NCBI RefSeq assembly: GCF_002094855.1
Contig: NZ_ARYN01000014.1
Coordinates: 62,001 to 126,000 of the forward strand
Source of the DNA: Zunongwangia atlantica 22II14-10F7
GTDB lineage: Bacteria > Bacteroidota > Bacteroidia > Flavobacteriales > Flavobacteriaceae
Direction of reading: 5' to 3'
Length of the DNA stretch: 64,000 bases
How positions within the stretch are numbered: position 1 is the first letter of the stretch; each line of letters opens with the position of its first letter. The position numbers and the translations under genes were made by a program. The notes below the pieces were generated by a model. It ran no database searches and was not told where the DNA came from. It was given only the letters and a program-made list of their open reading frames with translations. Positions 1-8,710 of this stretch are shown here, piece after piece.

Positions 1-429
1 GTGCCAAGTAATCAAAGAAAATATTTAGCCTCTGCTGGGTATGTTTTTGATTTTTATCGAAATGATTGGGGGTTAGAACCATCGTTTTTATTTCAATTAA
101 GAGAGCTAAATTCTCAGGCAACTATCGATGCTAATATAAAGGCCTATAAAGATTTTGATATTGGGCAGGGATGGATTGGTTTATCGTATAGACAGGCTTT
201 TGATGGGGCAGAGTATACCAGAACTGGAGACGAAATACAGCGTCAAAACCTGAGATATATCACACCATTCTTAGGTTTAGAGTTTAAGCAATTTATTATA
301 GGTTATACTTTTAGTTACCAGATGAACACCATGGTGTTAAGTAATAATGGTTTTCATCAGCTTACTTTGGGTTATAATTTTGGTGAAAGCAGGCAACGTT
401 ACGATTGCCATTGCCCGGCAATTAATTAG
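1..429 (+). CDS. PorP/SprF family T9SS membrane protein, C-terminal part
   Basis: This is the C-terminal part of an outer-membrane beta-barrel protein; the gene starts before the window, so the GTG at base 1 is not its real start. The visible 142 residues alternate polar and aromatic positions as barrel strands do and end in a strand with HQLTLGYNFG followed by a short Cys-containing tail, as in PorP/SprF proteins. In flavobacteria these proteins help secrete or anchor large T9SS cargo with type-B sorting domains and usually follow the cargo gene, which would lie just outside the window. The stop codon overlaps that of convergent murI by two bases, with no terminator between them. The family call is from recognition of the C-terminus. 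Confidence 0.75.
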   Translation: MPSNQRKYLASAGYVFDFYRNDWGLEPSFLFQLRELNSQATIDANIKAYKDFDIGQGWIGLSYRQAFDGAEYTRTGDEIQRQNLRYITPFLGLEFKQFIIGYTFSYQMNTMVLSNNGFHQLTLGYNFGESRQRYDCHCPAIN

Positions 430-1226
430 AAGTTTAATTGCTTAACCTGAAATTCGTTATTTTTGGGATTAATTATTTTGTTGAGCACTGAGGGATTGTA
501 ATTGGTATAAAAAATACATGATCCTTTTTGTCGAAAATCGATATTTAATAAGCCCTTTTTTTCTAAGATTGTTTTAGTTTGCCTGGCTACAGCTTCTCCA
601 GAATCGATTATGCTTAAATCTGGACTAAATTTTTCTTTTAACTTCGGAATTAAATAAGGGTAGTGGCTACAGCCTAAAACAAGATAATCTATTGGGTTTT
701 CTTTTAGTGGTAAAAGAAGTTTGTCTAATAAGACGTCCATTTCTTCAGAATAGATTTTACCATCTTCAATAAGTTCTACCAGGCCGTTTCCTTCAACTTC
801 AATAACTTTTAATCCTTGGGTGTACAATTCTGAAGTTTTTGTGAATAAACCGCTGCTAAGTGTTCCTTTGGTGGCAAGAATACCAATTGTTTTGGTTTTC
901 GACTTTAAAGCTGCAGGTTTTATGGCAGGTTCTATGCCAATAAAAGGAACATCAAATTCGCTTCTTAGCTCATCGATAGCATTCGTGGTAGCAGTGTTGC
1001 AGGCAACCACTATTATTTTAGCTCCTAATTCTAAAAGTTTAATCGTGTTTTTTCGGCTAAGTTCAATAATTTCTTGTTTACTTCTTATGCCGTAAGGAGC
1101 GTTAATACTATCGGCTAAATAGGTAGTATTTTCAAATGGTAGAAGTTCGTGGATTTCTCGCCAGATAGATGTACCACCAATACCAGAATCGAATATGCCA
1201 ATAGTATCTTTTATCATAGGTATCAA
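426..1226 (-). CDS. murI: Glutamate racemase
   Basis: MurI interconverts L- and D-glutamate in the cytoplasm and supplies D-Glu for the peptidoglycan stem peptide. The protein is 266 residues, normal for the family. The N-terminal FDSGIGG (residues 12-18) and the two catalytic cysteines, C76 in CNTAT and C186 in GCSHYP, are all present. The start could be residue 1 or the second Met at residue 4. It lies downstream of the skp/ompH genes on the same strand but behind a strong hairpin at 1231-1260, so it is probably transcribed at least partly on its own. Confidence 0.95.
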   Translation of the reverse strand: MIPMIKDTIGIFDSGIGGTSIWREIHELLPFENTTYLADSINAPYGIRSKQEIIELSRKNTIKLLELGAKIIVVACNTATTNAIDELRSEFDVPFIGIEPAIKPAALKSKTKTIGILATKGTLSSGLFTKTSELYTQGLKVIEVEGNGLVELIEDGKIYSEEMDVLLDKLLLPLKENPIDYLVLGCSHYPYLIPKLKEKFSPDLSIIDSGEAVARQTKTILEKKGLLNIDFRQKGSCIFYTNYNPSVLNKIINPKNNEFQVKQLNF

Positions 1227-1230
1227 AAAT

Positions 1231-1260
1231 AAAAACTGCGCAGATATCTGCGCAGTTTTT
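1231..1260 (-). terminator. Perfect 30-bp palindromic terminator after the skp genes
   Basis: The 30 bases are an exact inverted repeat: five A, a GC-rich core CTGCGCAGAT and its complement, then five T. Read on the minus strand it lies 29 bases after the stop of the distal ompH gene and ends in a T run, which is the form of an intrinsic terminator. It also falls just before the murI start, so it separates the envelope operon from murI. Confidence 0.85.
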
Positions 1261-1289
1261 GTGAAAATTTATATATCGAAATCTAATGA

Positions 1290-1802
1290 TTAGATTCCTA
1301 ATTTAGTTTTTACATCTGGCATTAAATCATATCCATCTGCCATGATTACACCAGCACCAGTAGTAGAATCTAAAACATAATCAAATCCTTTAGCTCTTGC
1401 TACATCTTGGATAGCGTTACGTGCTTTTTCTAAAATAGGTCTTACAAGATCCTGTTGTTTTTTCTGAAGATCCTGAGAAGCTTTTTGGCTACGCTCACGG
1501 ATTCTTTGCTCAGCACTCTGTAATTCCATAGAACGTTTTTGGTTTTCTTCTTCAGTTACAGTTTCTGCTTCTGCTTCGTAACGTTGTAGGGTCTTTTGAG
1601 CTTCATTCATCATATCCTTGATTTCTGCATCATAAGTATTTCTCAACTTATCAAGCTGAGTCATAGCATCCTTATAAGCAGGCATAGACTCTATAAGCTC
1701 CTGAGTTGCGATATGCGCAACTTTAGAATCCTGAGCATTTACAAATGCAGTAGCTCCCAGGGTTAATGCTAAGGCTATAAAAAATGTTCTTAATTGTTTC
1801 AT
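1290..1802 (-). CDS. OmpH/Skp family periplasmic chaperone (copy 1)
   Basis: Skp-type chaperone that holds unfolded outer-membrane proteins in the periplasm for delivery to the Bam complex. It has 170 residues, a signal peptide of about 23 residues ending AFVNAQ, then a long charged helical hairpin rich in Glu, Gln and Lys (about 45-125) and a C-terminal half that returns to the beta body (FDYVLDSTTGAGVIMADGYDLMPDV). Size and layout match Skp. It is the last gene of the bamA operon and is followed by the terminator at 1231-1260. It is a paralogue of the longer gene just upstream. Confidence 0.9.
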   Translation of the reverse strand: MKQLRTFFIALALTLGATAFVNAQDSKVAHIATQELIESMPAYKDAMTQLDKLRNTYDAEIKDMMNEAQKTLQRYEAEAETVTEEENQKRSMELQSAEQRIRERSQKASQDLQKKQQDLVRPILEKARNAIQDVARAKGFDYVLDSTTGAGVIMADGYDLMPDVKTKLGI

Positions 1803-1836
1803 TTTAATTATTATTAAGTGTTAAAGTAATTATTTG

Positions 1837-2649
1837 TTAATTGATTGTATCCTTGCTCTTTTGCGCGGCTTCTCTAGCTGCATTTATGCTATCTGTCCTT
1901 GCCTGGCGCTCTTTTAATATTTCTTCTCTTCTTGCTTGAAAAGCTGCTTTTTTAGCTTCTCTTACAGAATCTCTTTCCCTTCTTCTTTGTTCAATATAAA
2001 GTTCTCTTTCGGTTTTAGCATTTTCAGACGCCTGTGCTCTTGCCTGTACAACCGAGTCTTGCTCTACTGTTCTATTTTCAGCTTGCTCTAATTCTACACG
2101 GTCGCGGCGGGTTTCAATCTGCTCACGATTAGCGGCTCTGGTAATGATTCTTAAAACCTGATCACTCATGTCATAATTGGACTTGGCATAAATCATACCA
2201 ATTTCTGAAGTCCGGTCAAAAATAAAATCAAAATTTCTTCTGTCAGCAATCTCCTGAACTGCGGTAAATACTTGATCCTGTATAGGTTTTATTAATTGTT
2301 TTTTCTGAAGAATAAAATCTCCGCCAGGGCCAAATCTTTTTTGTTGATACTCGGTTAATTGATCTTGTAAATATTGAATGTCTTCTTCTCTTTCTTCTAA
2401 AAGTTCTTTAGTTAATAAAGTTCTTTCATTTTCAAGTTGGGTCTTAATTTCAGAAATTTCACGTCTTTTTGCGTCAATTTCGTTTTTCCATTCCTGTACT
2501 CGATTGTCTAATTGAGTGGAAGCTTCTTTGTATTCAGGGATGTTTTCTAAAATATAATCCATATCGATATAACCAATATTAAGACCACGCTGTGCAAATG
2601 TTGCCAGTGGTAAAAGTATTGCTATAAGGATTAGACTTAATTTTTTCAT
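1837..2649 (-). CDS. OmpH/Skp family chaperone with charged C-terminal extension (copy 2)
   Basis: Second Skp/OmpH protein, about 270 residues from the Met at 2649. I chose this start because MKKLSLILIAILLPLATFAQ is a clean signal peptide; the frame stays open 24 bases further upstream. The Skp core (about 20-170) holds the predicted coiled-coil arms and the motif NFDFIFDRTSEIGMIYA. Unlike copy 1 it carries about 90 further residues, almost all Arg, Glu, Gln, Ala and Lys, which should form a long helix. It lies 30 bases after bamA and 34 bases before copy 1, so all three are probably one transcript. Confidence 0.9.
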   Translation of the reverse strand: MKKLSLILIAILLPLATFAQRGLNIGYIDMDYILENIPEYKEASTQLDNRVQEWKNEIDAKRREISEIKTQLENERTLLTKELLEEREEDIQYLQDQLTEYQQKRFGPGGDFILQKKQLIKPIQDQVFTAVQEIADRRNFDFIFDRTSEIGMIYAKSNYDMSDQVLRIITRAANREQIETRRDRVELEQAENRTVEQDSVVQARAQASENAKTERELYIEQRRRERDSVREAKKAAFQARREEILKERQARTDSINAAREAAQKSKDTIN

Positions 2650-2679
2650 ACGCCCGAATATAGAAAATATCATGCCATT

Positions 2680-5313
2680 TTAAAATTGTTGTCCTATGAT
2701 AAAATGTGTTTCCCATCCATTTGCTTCAGACATCCCAGGAATAGGATCAAATCCATAACCAAAATCTATTCCTAATAATCCAAATGCAGGCATAAAGATT
2801 CTAAGACCAGCACCCGCAGAACGGTTTAATTGGAATGGGTTAAAATCTCTAAAGTTATCGTAAGACGCACCACCTTCTAAGAAAGTTAATGCGTAAATCG
2901 AAGCCGATGGTTTAAGAGTAATAGGGAAACGAAGCTCTAAAGAGTACTTGTTATATATCGTAGCACCATCTTCTTCTGAAGCCTGACTTAAAGACGTTCT
3001 ATCTAACGGAATTAAAGATTGGTTAGGGTAACCTCTTAATCGAATAGTTTCACGTCCATCAAGGCTATAAGAACCTAGACCGTCACCTCCAAGATAAAAA
3101 CGCTCGAAAGGAGGAACACCACGATCATGGTTGTAAGCACCTAAGAAACCATATTCAACATTTGTTCTTAATACAAGGTTCTTGTTCTCACCAAAGTTAG
3201 CAAGAGTGGTGTACCAGTCTCCCTGGAATTTTACTTTATAAAATTCTAACCACTTATATTTTTCCTGGTCTATTTTAGACTGGTCTCCAACAGCATTAGC
3301 AGGAGTTACTCTATTTCCGCTATTATCGATAAGATTTCCATTATCATCTTCTAACTGGAATTCTCTTTGGTTTTCTAGATCATTATAATCTACACCGTTC
3401 CATAAAGAGTAAGGAGGTGTAAACTTAGCAGTGATGCTAAATATAGATCCGCCAACAGGGAAGATAGGGTTATATCTTGTGTTATCTCTTGTGATACCAA
3501 GTGTGTATGTTAGGTTGTTAGAGAAACCGTCACCATAGGTAAATAATCCTGTGTTATAGTTATTAAGGTCGTAACGTTGGAAACCAATGGAATGCGAGAT
3601 CTGTAGGTAAGGGTCTGGCTCGGTAAGACGTTTACCAAATCCAACACTTACCCCAAGAATATCGAAACTACGGCTTCTATCTGCTTCTCTTTCGTAATAA
3701 TTATATAAGAATTGTCTTGTGTAAGAGAACGACGTAGAAAGCTGTACCGGCTTTTTACCACCTAGCCATGGTTCTACAAAAGATAGACTATAAGTTTGGT
3801 AAAAAGTACTGGCTTGTGCTCTTAGAGATAGTCTTTGCCCATCTCCCATTGGCACCGGTTTATATGCCTCCTTGTCAAATATACCTGCGATAGAGAAATT
3901 GTTGAACGAAAGTCCCAGTGTACCAATAAAGCCACCACCACCGTAACCACCTTGTAGTTCGATTTGGCTGGCACCAGCTTCAACCACATTGTATTCTAAA
4001 GATAAAGTTCCTGTTTGTGGATCTGGATCAATAAATTCTGGACTAAGCTGCTCTGCATCAAAGAAACCTAAAGAACCTAATTCTCGTACAGTAGAAACTA
4101 CATCCTGCTGGTTGTATTTTTGTCCTGGTTTAGTTAGCAGGTTTCTATAAATTACGTGATCTTTTGTTTTGTTATTTCCTACAACTCTAATTTCATCAAA
4201 ATAGGCTTCTTTACCTTCAGTAATACGAAGTTCGAAATCAATGGTGTCGTTATAAACATTTGTTTCTACCAGGTTAAAGCTAGAGAAAAGGTATCCGTTG
4301 TTTCTATAGATAGTAGAAATATTAGTTGCGTTAGGATCTTCAGCATCTTCAATTCTTTCGTTCATTAGAACGCCGTTGTAAGTGTCACCTTTTTTAATTC
4401 CTAAAGCACGATGTAAAAACTCATCGGTATAAACGGTGTTTCCAACAAACTCGATATTTCCGATGTAGTATTTATCGCCCTCTTCTACATTAATATTTAA
4501 AGCGATATTATTCTCATCTATTTTTACAAGACTATCTGAAATGATTCGAGCATCTCTAAATCCATTTTCTTTAAGCTTATTTACAAGACTTTGTTTATCG
4601 GTTTGATAATCTTCACGATTAAATTTAGAGCGCTTCCAAAAACGATAAATTCGCTTTTCTTTGGTATTTTTCATGGCTCTTTTAAGCTTGGCGTCAGATA
4701 ATTGATCGTTACCAATAATATCGATATCCTTAATTTTTACTTTATCTCCGGTATCAATATTAACAACCATATTTACCAGGTTGTTGTTTGTAGTGTCTTT
4801 AACTTCAATAGTATTAATGGCTACTTTTGCATTAAAATAACCATCTTTTTTATATTTATTTTCGATGTAGTTTTTGGTGTTAGTGATAAGGTTTTCAGTA
4901 ACGTTTACACCGGTTTTAAGCTTATTTTCATCAATAAGTTCTTCTTTATCTCTTTTCTTTTTAATTCCCTGAATACGAACTTCAGAAAGTTTTGGAATAT
5001 CTGTGATAACCAGTTCTAAATCTGCAACGCCGTCTTTTACGTTTGTAATGTAAAATTCGATATCGCTAAACATATCAAGATCCCAAAGTTTTTTAATAAC
5101 GTTACTTAAACGCTGCCCTGGGATGTAAAGCTCGTCTCCTGTTTTAAGACGGGTAAATGAAATTACGGTACTTTCGTTATATCGGGTAGAACCAGTAACT
5201 TTAATTTCGCCTAAAGTGTATTTTTTACCATTTCCTATAGGAAGATCCTGCGCATTGGCAGAGATACTAAGAGTAAAACAAATTATTAAGAATGCTAATA
5301 TCCTTCTCGTCAT
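2680..5313 (-). CDS. bamA: Outer membrane protein assembly factor BamA
   Basis: BamA is the Omp85 barrel that folds and inserts outer-membrane proteins. From the start at 5313 it has 877 residues with a signal peptide (MTRRILAFLIICFTLSISANAQ). The first half is a run of POTRA-like modules (for example KVKIKDIDIIGNDQLSD and KYYIGNIEFVGNTVYTDEFL). The second half is a 16-strand-type barrel with the lid-lock segment RLRGYPNQS and a C-terminal Phe, the usual outer-membrane signature. The frame is open to 5445, but that part overlaps uppS; the Met at 5313 starts 7 bases after the uppS stop. It is followed by two skp genes, a common Bacteroidota arrangement. Confidence 0.95.
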   Translation of the reverse strand: MTRRILAFLIICFTLSISANAQDLPIGNGKKYTLGEIKVTGSTRYNESTVISFTRLKTGDELYIPGQRLSNVIKKLWDLDMFSDIEFYITNVKDGVADLELVITDIPKLSEVRIQGIKKKRDKEELIDENKLKTGVNVTENLITNTKNYIENKYKKDGYFNAKVAINTIEVKDTTNNNLVNMVVNIDTGDKVKIKDIDIIGNDQLSDAKLKRAMKNTKEKRIYRFWKRSKFNREDYQTDKQSLVNKLKENGFRDARIISDSLVKIDENNIALNINVEEGDKYYIGNIEFVGNTVYTDEFLHRALGIKKGDTYNGVLMNERIEDAEDPNATNISTIYRNNGYLFSSFNLVETNVYNDTIDFELRITEGKEAYFDEIRVVGNNKTKDHVIYRNLLTKPGQKYNQQDVVSTVRELGSLGFFDAEQLSPEFIDPDPQTGTLSLEYNVVEAGASQIELQGGYGGGGFIGTLGLSFNNFSIAGIFDKEAYKPVPMGDGQRLSLRAQASTFYQTYSLSFVEPWLGGKKPVQLSTSFSYTRQFLYNYYEREADRSRSFDILGVSVGFGKRLTEPDPYLQISHSIGFQRYDLNNYNTGLFTYGDGFSNNLTYTLGITRDNTRYNPIFPVGGSIFSITAKFTPPYSLWNGVDYNDLENQREFQLEDDNGNLIDNSGNRVTPANAVGDQSKIDQEKYKWLEFYKVKFQGDWYTTLANFGENKNLVLRTNVEYGFLGAYNHDRGVPPFERFYLGGDGLGSYSLDGRETIRLRGYPNQSLIPLDRTSLSQASEEDGATIYNKYSLELRFPITLKPSASIYALTFLEGGASYDNFRDFNPFQLNRSAGAGLRIFMPAFGLLGIDFGYGFDPIPGMSEANGWETHFIIGQQF

Positions 5314-5320
5314 AAATGCA

Positions 5321-6061
5321 CTAACTAAGTTGTTCACTTGTTTTTCCAAATCTTCTTTCTCTGTTTTGATAATTGTAAATGGCTTCATAAAGATTTTCTT
5401 TTCTAAAGTCTGGCCATAAAATATTTGTAAAATACAACTCGGCATAAGCCATTTGCCAAAGCAAAAAGTTGCTAATTCTTTGTTCTCCGCTTGTTCTAAC
5501 CATCAAGTCGACATCTGGTACATCTTTGGTGTATAAACTTTCAGATATCAAAGAATCATTAATTTCATCTGGTTGTAACGTTCCATCCTTTATTTTATTG
5601 GCTAAAGCTTTAAAAGCAGAGGTTATTTCTTCTCTGGATCCATAGCTTAATGCCAAAATCAAGGTCATTTTAGCATTATCTTTTGTTTTATCGATAACAT
5701 CTAAAAGCTCTCTTTTTGCTTTTTTTGGCAGGTTTTCAATATTACCTATTGCGGTGAGTTTGATGTTATTGTCCTGAAGCGTTTTAATCTCTTTTTTAAG
5801 GGAAGAAACTAAAATCTTCATTAATGCATCAACCTCTAGTTTGGGGCGATTCCAATTTTCAGTGGAAAAAGCGTACAGGGTTAAAAATTTTATTCCAATC
5901 TCGGCACTACCTTCAACAATATCTCTAACAGATTTTACACCTTCATTATGGCCAACGGCTCTTAAAAAGCCCTGCTTTTTTGCCCAACGACCATTACCGT
6001 CCATTATAACGGCAATATGCGAAGGTAATTTTGTTAAGTTGAGATTATCTTTAAAATTCAT
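5321..6061 (-). CDS. uppS: Isoprenyl transferase (undecaprenyl diphosphate synthase)
   Basis: Cytoplasmic cis-prenyltransferase that adds isopentenyl units to farnesyl diphosphate to make the C55 lipid carrier for peptidoglycan and LPS sugars. The 246 residues include the substrate-binding start HIAVIMDGNGRWA with the essential Asp at residue 21, the YAFSTENW motif, and the C-terminal DLMVRTSGEQRISNFLLWQ and WPDF motifs. The length is normal. It is followed 7 bases later by bamA and preceded by the DUF6089-type gene 3 bases away, so it is within the envelope operon. Confidence 0.96.
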   Translation of the reverse strand: MNFKDNLNLTKLPSHIAVIMDGNGRWAKKQGFLRAVGHNEGVKSVRDIVEGSAEIGIKFLTLYAFSTENWNRPKLEVDALMKILVSSLKKEIKTLQDNNIKLTAIGNIENLPKKAKRELLDVIDKTKDNAKMTLILALSYGSREEITSAFKALANKIKDGTLQPDEINDSLISESLYTKDVPDVDLMVRTSGEQRISNFLLWQMAYAELYFTNILWPDFRKENLYEAIYNYQNRERRFGKTSEQLS

Positions 6062-6064
6062 TTT

Positions 6065-6766
6065 CTAAAAGCTCGCGTAACATGGCTTTCTGCCAAATGT
6101 TACGGTGAATGTTATTCCGGTAAATACATACCAGTCGTTAGTGTTTTGATTACCAAAGGTAATTATAGGATCTTGAGAATCCAGTAATTCTTCGGGATTA
6201 CTTCCGTCTAAATTATCGGTAAATGTGTATCTGGCTCCAATTTCTATAGCGCCCACCAAATGTTGGCTAAGCGTTGTTTTGTAACCAACTACCATCGGAA
6301 TAGCAAATTCCCAGTTTGTACCTTCATTAACTAAAGGGCCGCCTCGTGAACCATCCAAAATCACATGGTCTGCACTAAAATAAGTGACGCCGGTGTAAAG
6401 ATAAGGAGCACTTTGCGGAGTTCCTTTGTGAAGATCGAAATCCCAAAAGTTAAATTCTAAACCCAGGGAGGCTTCTGTGATCGTGTTACTAAAGGAATAA
6501 CCTCTTTGTTGCCTACGCGTATCGTTACTCTCTGCATCGTCTGCTTCAATATTTCCCATTATTAAAGAAAACCTAAAAGAATGGCGAGGGCTGCGGTTCC
6601 ATTTTAAAATTCCACCTGCAGCAAGACCACTGGGGTTAATGTAGAATGTATTTCCTACATCCCCAATATAATTTGCGCCACCTAAAAAGGCACCGACCTC
6701 ATATGTTTGAGATTGCAAATTAATCGAAGTGACCAACATTAAAACAAAAGCTATTAGATACCGCAT
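6065..6766 (-). CDS. DUF6089-type outer-membrane beta-barrel protein, function unknown
   Basis: The 233-residue protein has a signal peptide (ends INLQSQ), then barrel-type strands with FLGGANYIGD, and a C-terminus of TFTVTFGRKPCYASF. The form is like that of small flavobacterial outer-membrane proteins annotated DUF6089; the family name is from memory of this gene order. It is the first gene of the uppS-bamA-skp-skp transcript and has a Bacteroidota promoter immediately before it, so its product is expected in step with BamA. I do not know its function. Confidence 0.75.
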   Translation of the reverse strand: MRYLIAFVLMLVTSINLQSQTYEVGAFLGGANYIGDVGNTFYINPSGLAAGGILKWNRSPRHSFRFSLIMGNIEADDAESNDTRRQQRGYSFSNTITEASLGLEFNFWDFDLHKGTPQSAPYLYTGVTYFSADHVILDGSRGGPLVNEGTNWEFAIPMVVGYKTTLSQHLVGAIEIGARYTFTDNLDGSNPEELLDSQDPIITFGNQNTNDWYVFTGITFTVTFGRKPCYASF

Positions 6767-6783
6767 AGGTTCTTAAAAGTTTG

Positions 6784-6812
6784 CAAATATAACAATTATG
6801 TTTGCTCTGCAA
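6784..6812 (-). promoter_or_regulatory. Promoter of the DUF6089-uppS-bamA-skp operon
   Basis: On the minus strand there is an exact -7 element TATATTTG (6784-6791) preceded by TTG (6810-6812) with an 18-base spacer, which fits the Bacteroidota sigma factor consensus of TTTG or TTG plus TAnnTTTG. Transcription should begin near 6777, only about ten bases before the start codon at 6766. Confidence 0.65.
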
Positions 6813-6863
6813 TAATTTGAGCTCATTAGTATTACATTAACAGTTTTTGCAAAAAAATATTGT

Positions 6864-7748
6864 CTAGTTACGTTTATCTTCTCCCCATAGTAGCTTTTTT
6901 CGTAAAGTTTGAAGAAAGCTGTTGTCGTTTAGCTCTACCAGGTTAATGGTATAGGGTGCTTTTTGGACGATGATTTCAGTGTCGTTCTGCAAACTGGCCA
7001 GGCGAGAATCCATCGATAAAAGGTGAGAATCTTCCCTACCGCTAACTTTTAGGGTGATTTTTGTGTCGTCTTTTATTATTAAAGGTCTGGCATTTAAATT
7101 ATGTGGTGCAATTGGTGTAATTACAATTGAATCTGCATCTGGAGTAATTACCGGGCCGCCACAGCTTAGTGAATAGCCTGTAGATCCTGTAGGTGTGGCG
7201 ATAATTAAACCATCTGCCCAATAAGATGTAAGATATTGGTCGTTTAGCCAGGTGTCTACCGTAATCATCGATGTGGTATTTTTTCGGCTTACTGCTATTT
7301 CGTTAAGTGCAACATTGTCGAAAATTTCATCGTCGAATTTTGGATTGGTTTCAATCTTTAAAACAGTTCTTCTGGAAATATGGAAGTCTTTTTTTAAAAT
7401 GGTATGAATGGTTTCTCCTATTTGTTCTTTTTGAATGGTAGATAAAAAACCAAGTCTTCCGGTATTTATTCCAACAATAGGAATGTCGAGATTCTTAATA
7501 TAATTTATCGATTTTAGGATCGTGCCATCACCACCTATGGTAAAAAAAAGATCGTAGGTGTTATCCAGAATATCAAAAGTTTCGTAATCGCTATATTCGC
7601 CGGTAACACTTTTATTCTTATTTATAAGATCTAAAAAGTTACGCTCTATAACTACATCAACTTTTTCCTGCTGAAGAAGTTCTAGAAGCTGATTAATATA
7701 AGTGCCGGCGTTTTCGTGATAAAACTGGCCGTAAATGCCTATTTTCAT
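6864..7748 (-). CDS. nadK: NAD kinase
   Basis: Phosphorylates NAD to NADP in the cytoplasm. The 294-residue protein has the diagnostic GGDGT at residues 72-76, the NE motif in VALNEIAVSR, and the glycine-rich TGSTGYSLSCGGP loop with the following SIVITPIAPH segment. Length and motif order are those of the family. It follows the CBS gene on the same strand after a 111-base gap, so it may have its own promoter. Confidence 0.96.
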   Translation of the reverse strand: MKIGIYGQFYHENAGTYINQLLELLQQEKVDVVIERNFLDLINKNKSVTGEYSDYETFDILDNTYDLFFTIGGDGTILKSINYIKNLDIPIVGINTGRLGFLSTIQKEQIGETIHTILKKDFHISRRTVLKIETNPKFDDEIFDNVALNEIAVSRKNTTSMITVDTWLNDQYLTSYWADGLIIATPTGSTGYSLSCGGPVITPDADSIVITPIAPHNLNARPLIIKDDTKITLKVSGREDSHLLSMDSRLASLQNDTEIIVQKAPYTINLVELNDNSFLQTLRKKLLWGEDKRN

Positions 7749-7859
7749 CTATATTAAAATTAACTCTTTAATTAAGACAGGTTGCTTCAGGCTTAATTAT
7801 TATATAGAGTGTAGAATTAAAATTACGTTCTAAATAGAAAGTCTTAAAAAGACATTCTT

Positions 7860-8516
7860 TTAAATATTAAGGTATTTGTCTAAATACTTAGATCGATCAC
7901 GAAGGTTTTTATTAAAAGCATCTTCCTGATGTTGTGAAATAATGTTGTAGCCGTACCTTCTTAAAGATTGTATTACTTCATTAATACCGGTAGGATTTAT
8001 TTTTATGGTGATTTGAGCAAGATCATTTTCGATCTTCGATACAAATAAACCAAGTAAGTGTACGTTGCTGGATTCTACAATCTGGCTAATTTCACTTAAC
8101 GAGTAATCTTTAAAGCCTTTTTCAACAACAATAATATTTCCTGCTTCATTTAAAAATGGAGTTTCGTTAAAAATTCCCATAATTTCATTTAGCTCTACAT
8201 AGCCTAAATATTCATTTTCGCTATCTAGCACTGGTAAAATATTAGAATTGTTTTGTGCGAAAGATTCTAAAATGTCCAGCCAGTAATCTGTATCCCTAAC
8301 AAAAAAACCTTCAAGGGCATACTGGTAATCTTCAATCGATTTTTCAGCATCAAAACATCGAATATCATTTTCAGAAATGCATCCCATATAAATACCATTG
8401 TTCTCTACCGGTAAGTGAGAATAGGTAAGTTGGTTAAAATCATTCTGTAAATCACCAATCTTGTCTGAAAAATGACGAATAGCAACATCATTTAAAATGT
8501 ATTCTTCCATATTCAT
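7860..8516 (-). CDS. CBS domain-containing protein
   Basis: The 218 residues hold a pair of CBS-like repeats (about 15-125; for example NILPVLDSENEYLGYVELNEIMGIF), followed by an ACT-like C-terminal part (GLFVSKIENDLAQITIKINPTGI) ending in a basic tail. There is no signal peptide or membrane segment. CBS pairs bind adenine nucleotides, which would fit its place beside nadK, but a link with NAD metabolism is inference from position only. It is divergent from pdxJ across a 194-base gap. The nadK-CBS-pdxJ order is familiar from flavobacteria. Confidence 0.8.
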   Translation of the reverse strand: MNMEEYILNDVAIRHFSDKIGDLQNDFNQLTYSHLPVENNGIYMGCISENDIRCFDAEKSIEDYQYALEGFFVRDTDYWLDILESFAQNNSNILPVLDSENEYLGYVELNEIMGIFNETPFLNEAGNIIVVEKGFKDYSLSEISQIVESSNVHLLGLFVSKIENDLAQITIKINPTGINEVIQSLRRYGYNIISQHQEDAFNKNLRDRSKYLDKYLNI

Positions 8517-8579
8517 AATCCACGCGTCGTTTAACGCAAATTAATTAAAATAATATTCATTAAGCCATCCTCAACTTTG

Positions 8580-8587
8580 TATTTTTG
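8580..8587 (+). promoter_or_regulatory. Possible -7 element upstream of pdxJ
   Basis: TATTTTTG matches TAnnTTTG exactly, but there is no good TTTG at the -33 distance and the pdxJ start is 123 bases away. A second near-match, TAATATTG at 8641-8648, is closer. The rest of the 194-base divergent gap shows no other structure I can name. Confidence 0.3.
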
Positions 8588-8710
8588 TTAAAACAGAAAG
8601 TTTTAGGATAAGCTTTAGAAGTTGTCGTAAAGATCTACTTTAATATTGCAGAAATTCCTAAGAATTTATATCAATTTTGAAACCAAAGTTTTACAGGTAA
8701 ATCAAATAAT

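Noticed and set aside
1-429. A complete 142-residue gene starting with GTG at base 1
   Set aside because: The frame is open at the window edge, there is no signal peptide, and the family is longer, so this is only the C-terminal part.
4156-5019. Plus-strand open frames over bamA
   Set aside because: They are Phe-, Ile- and Asn-rich shadows of the BamA codons and have no family features.
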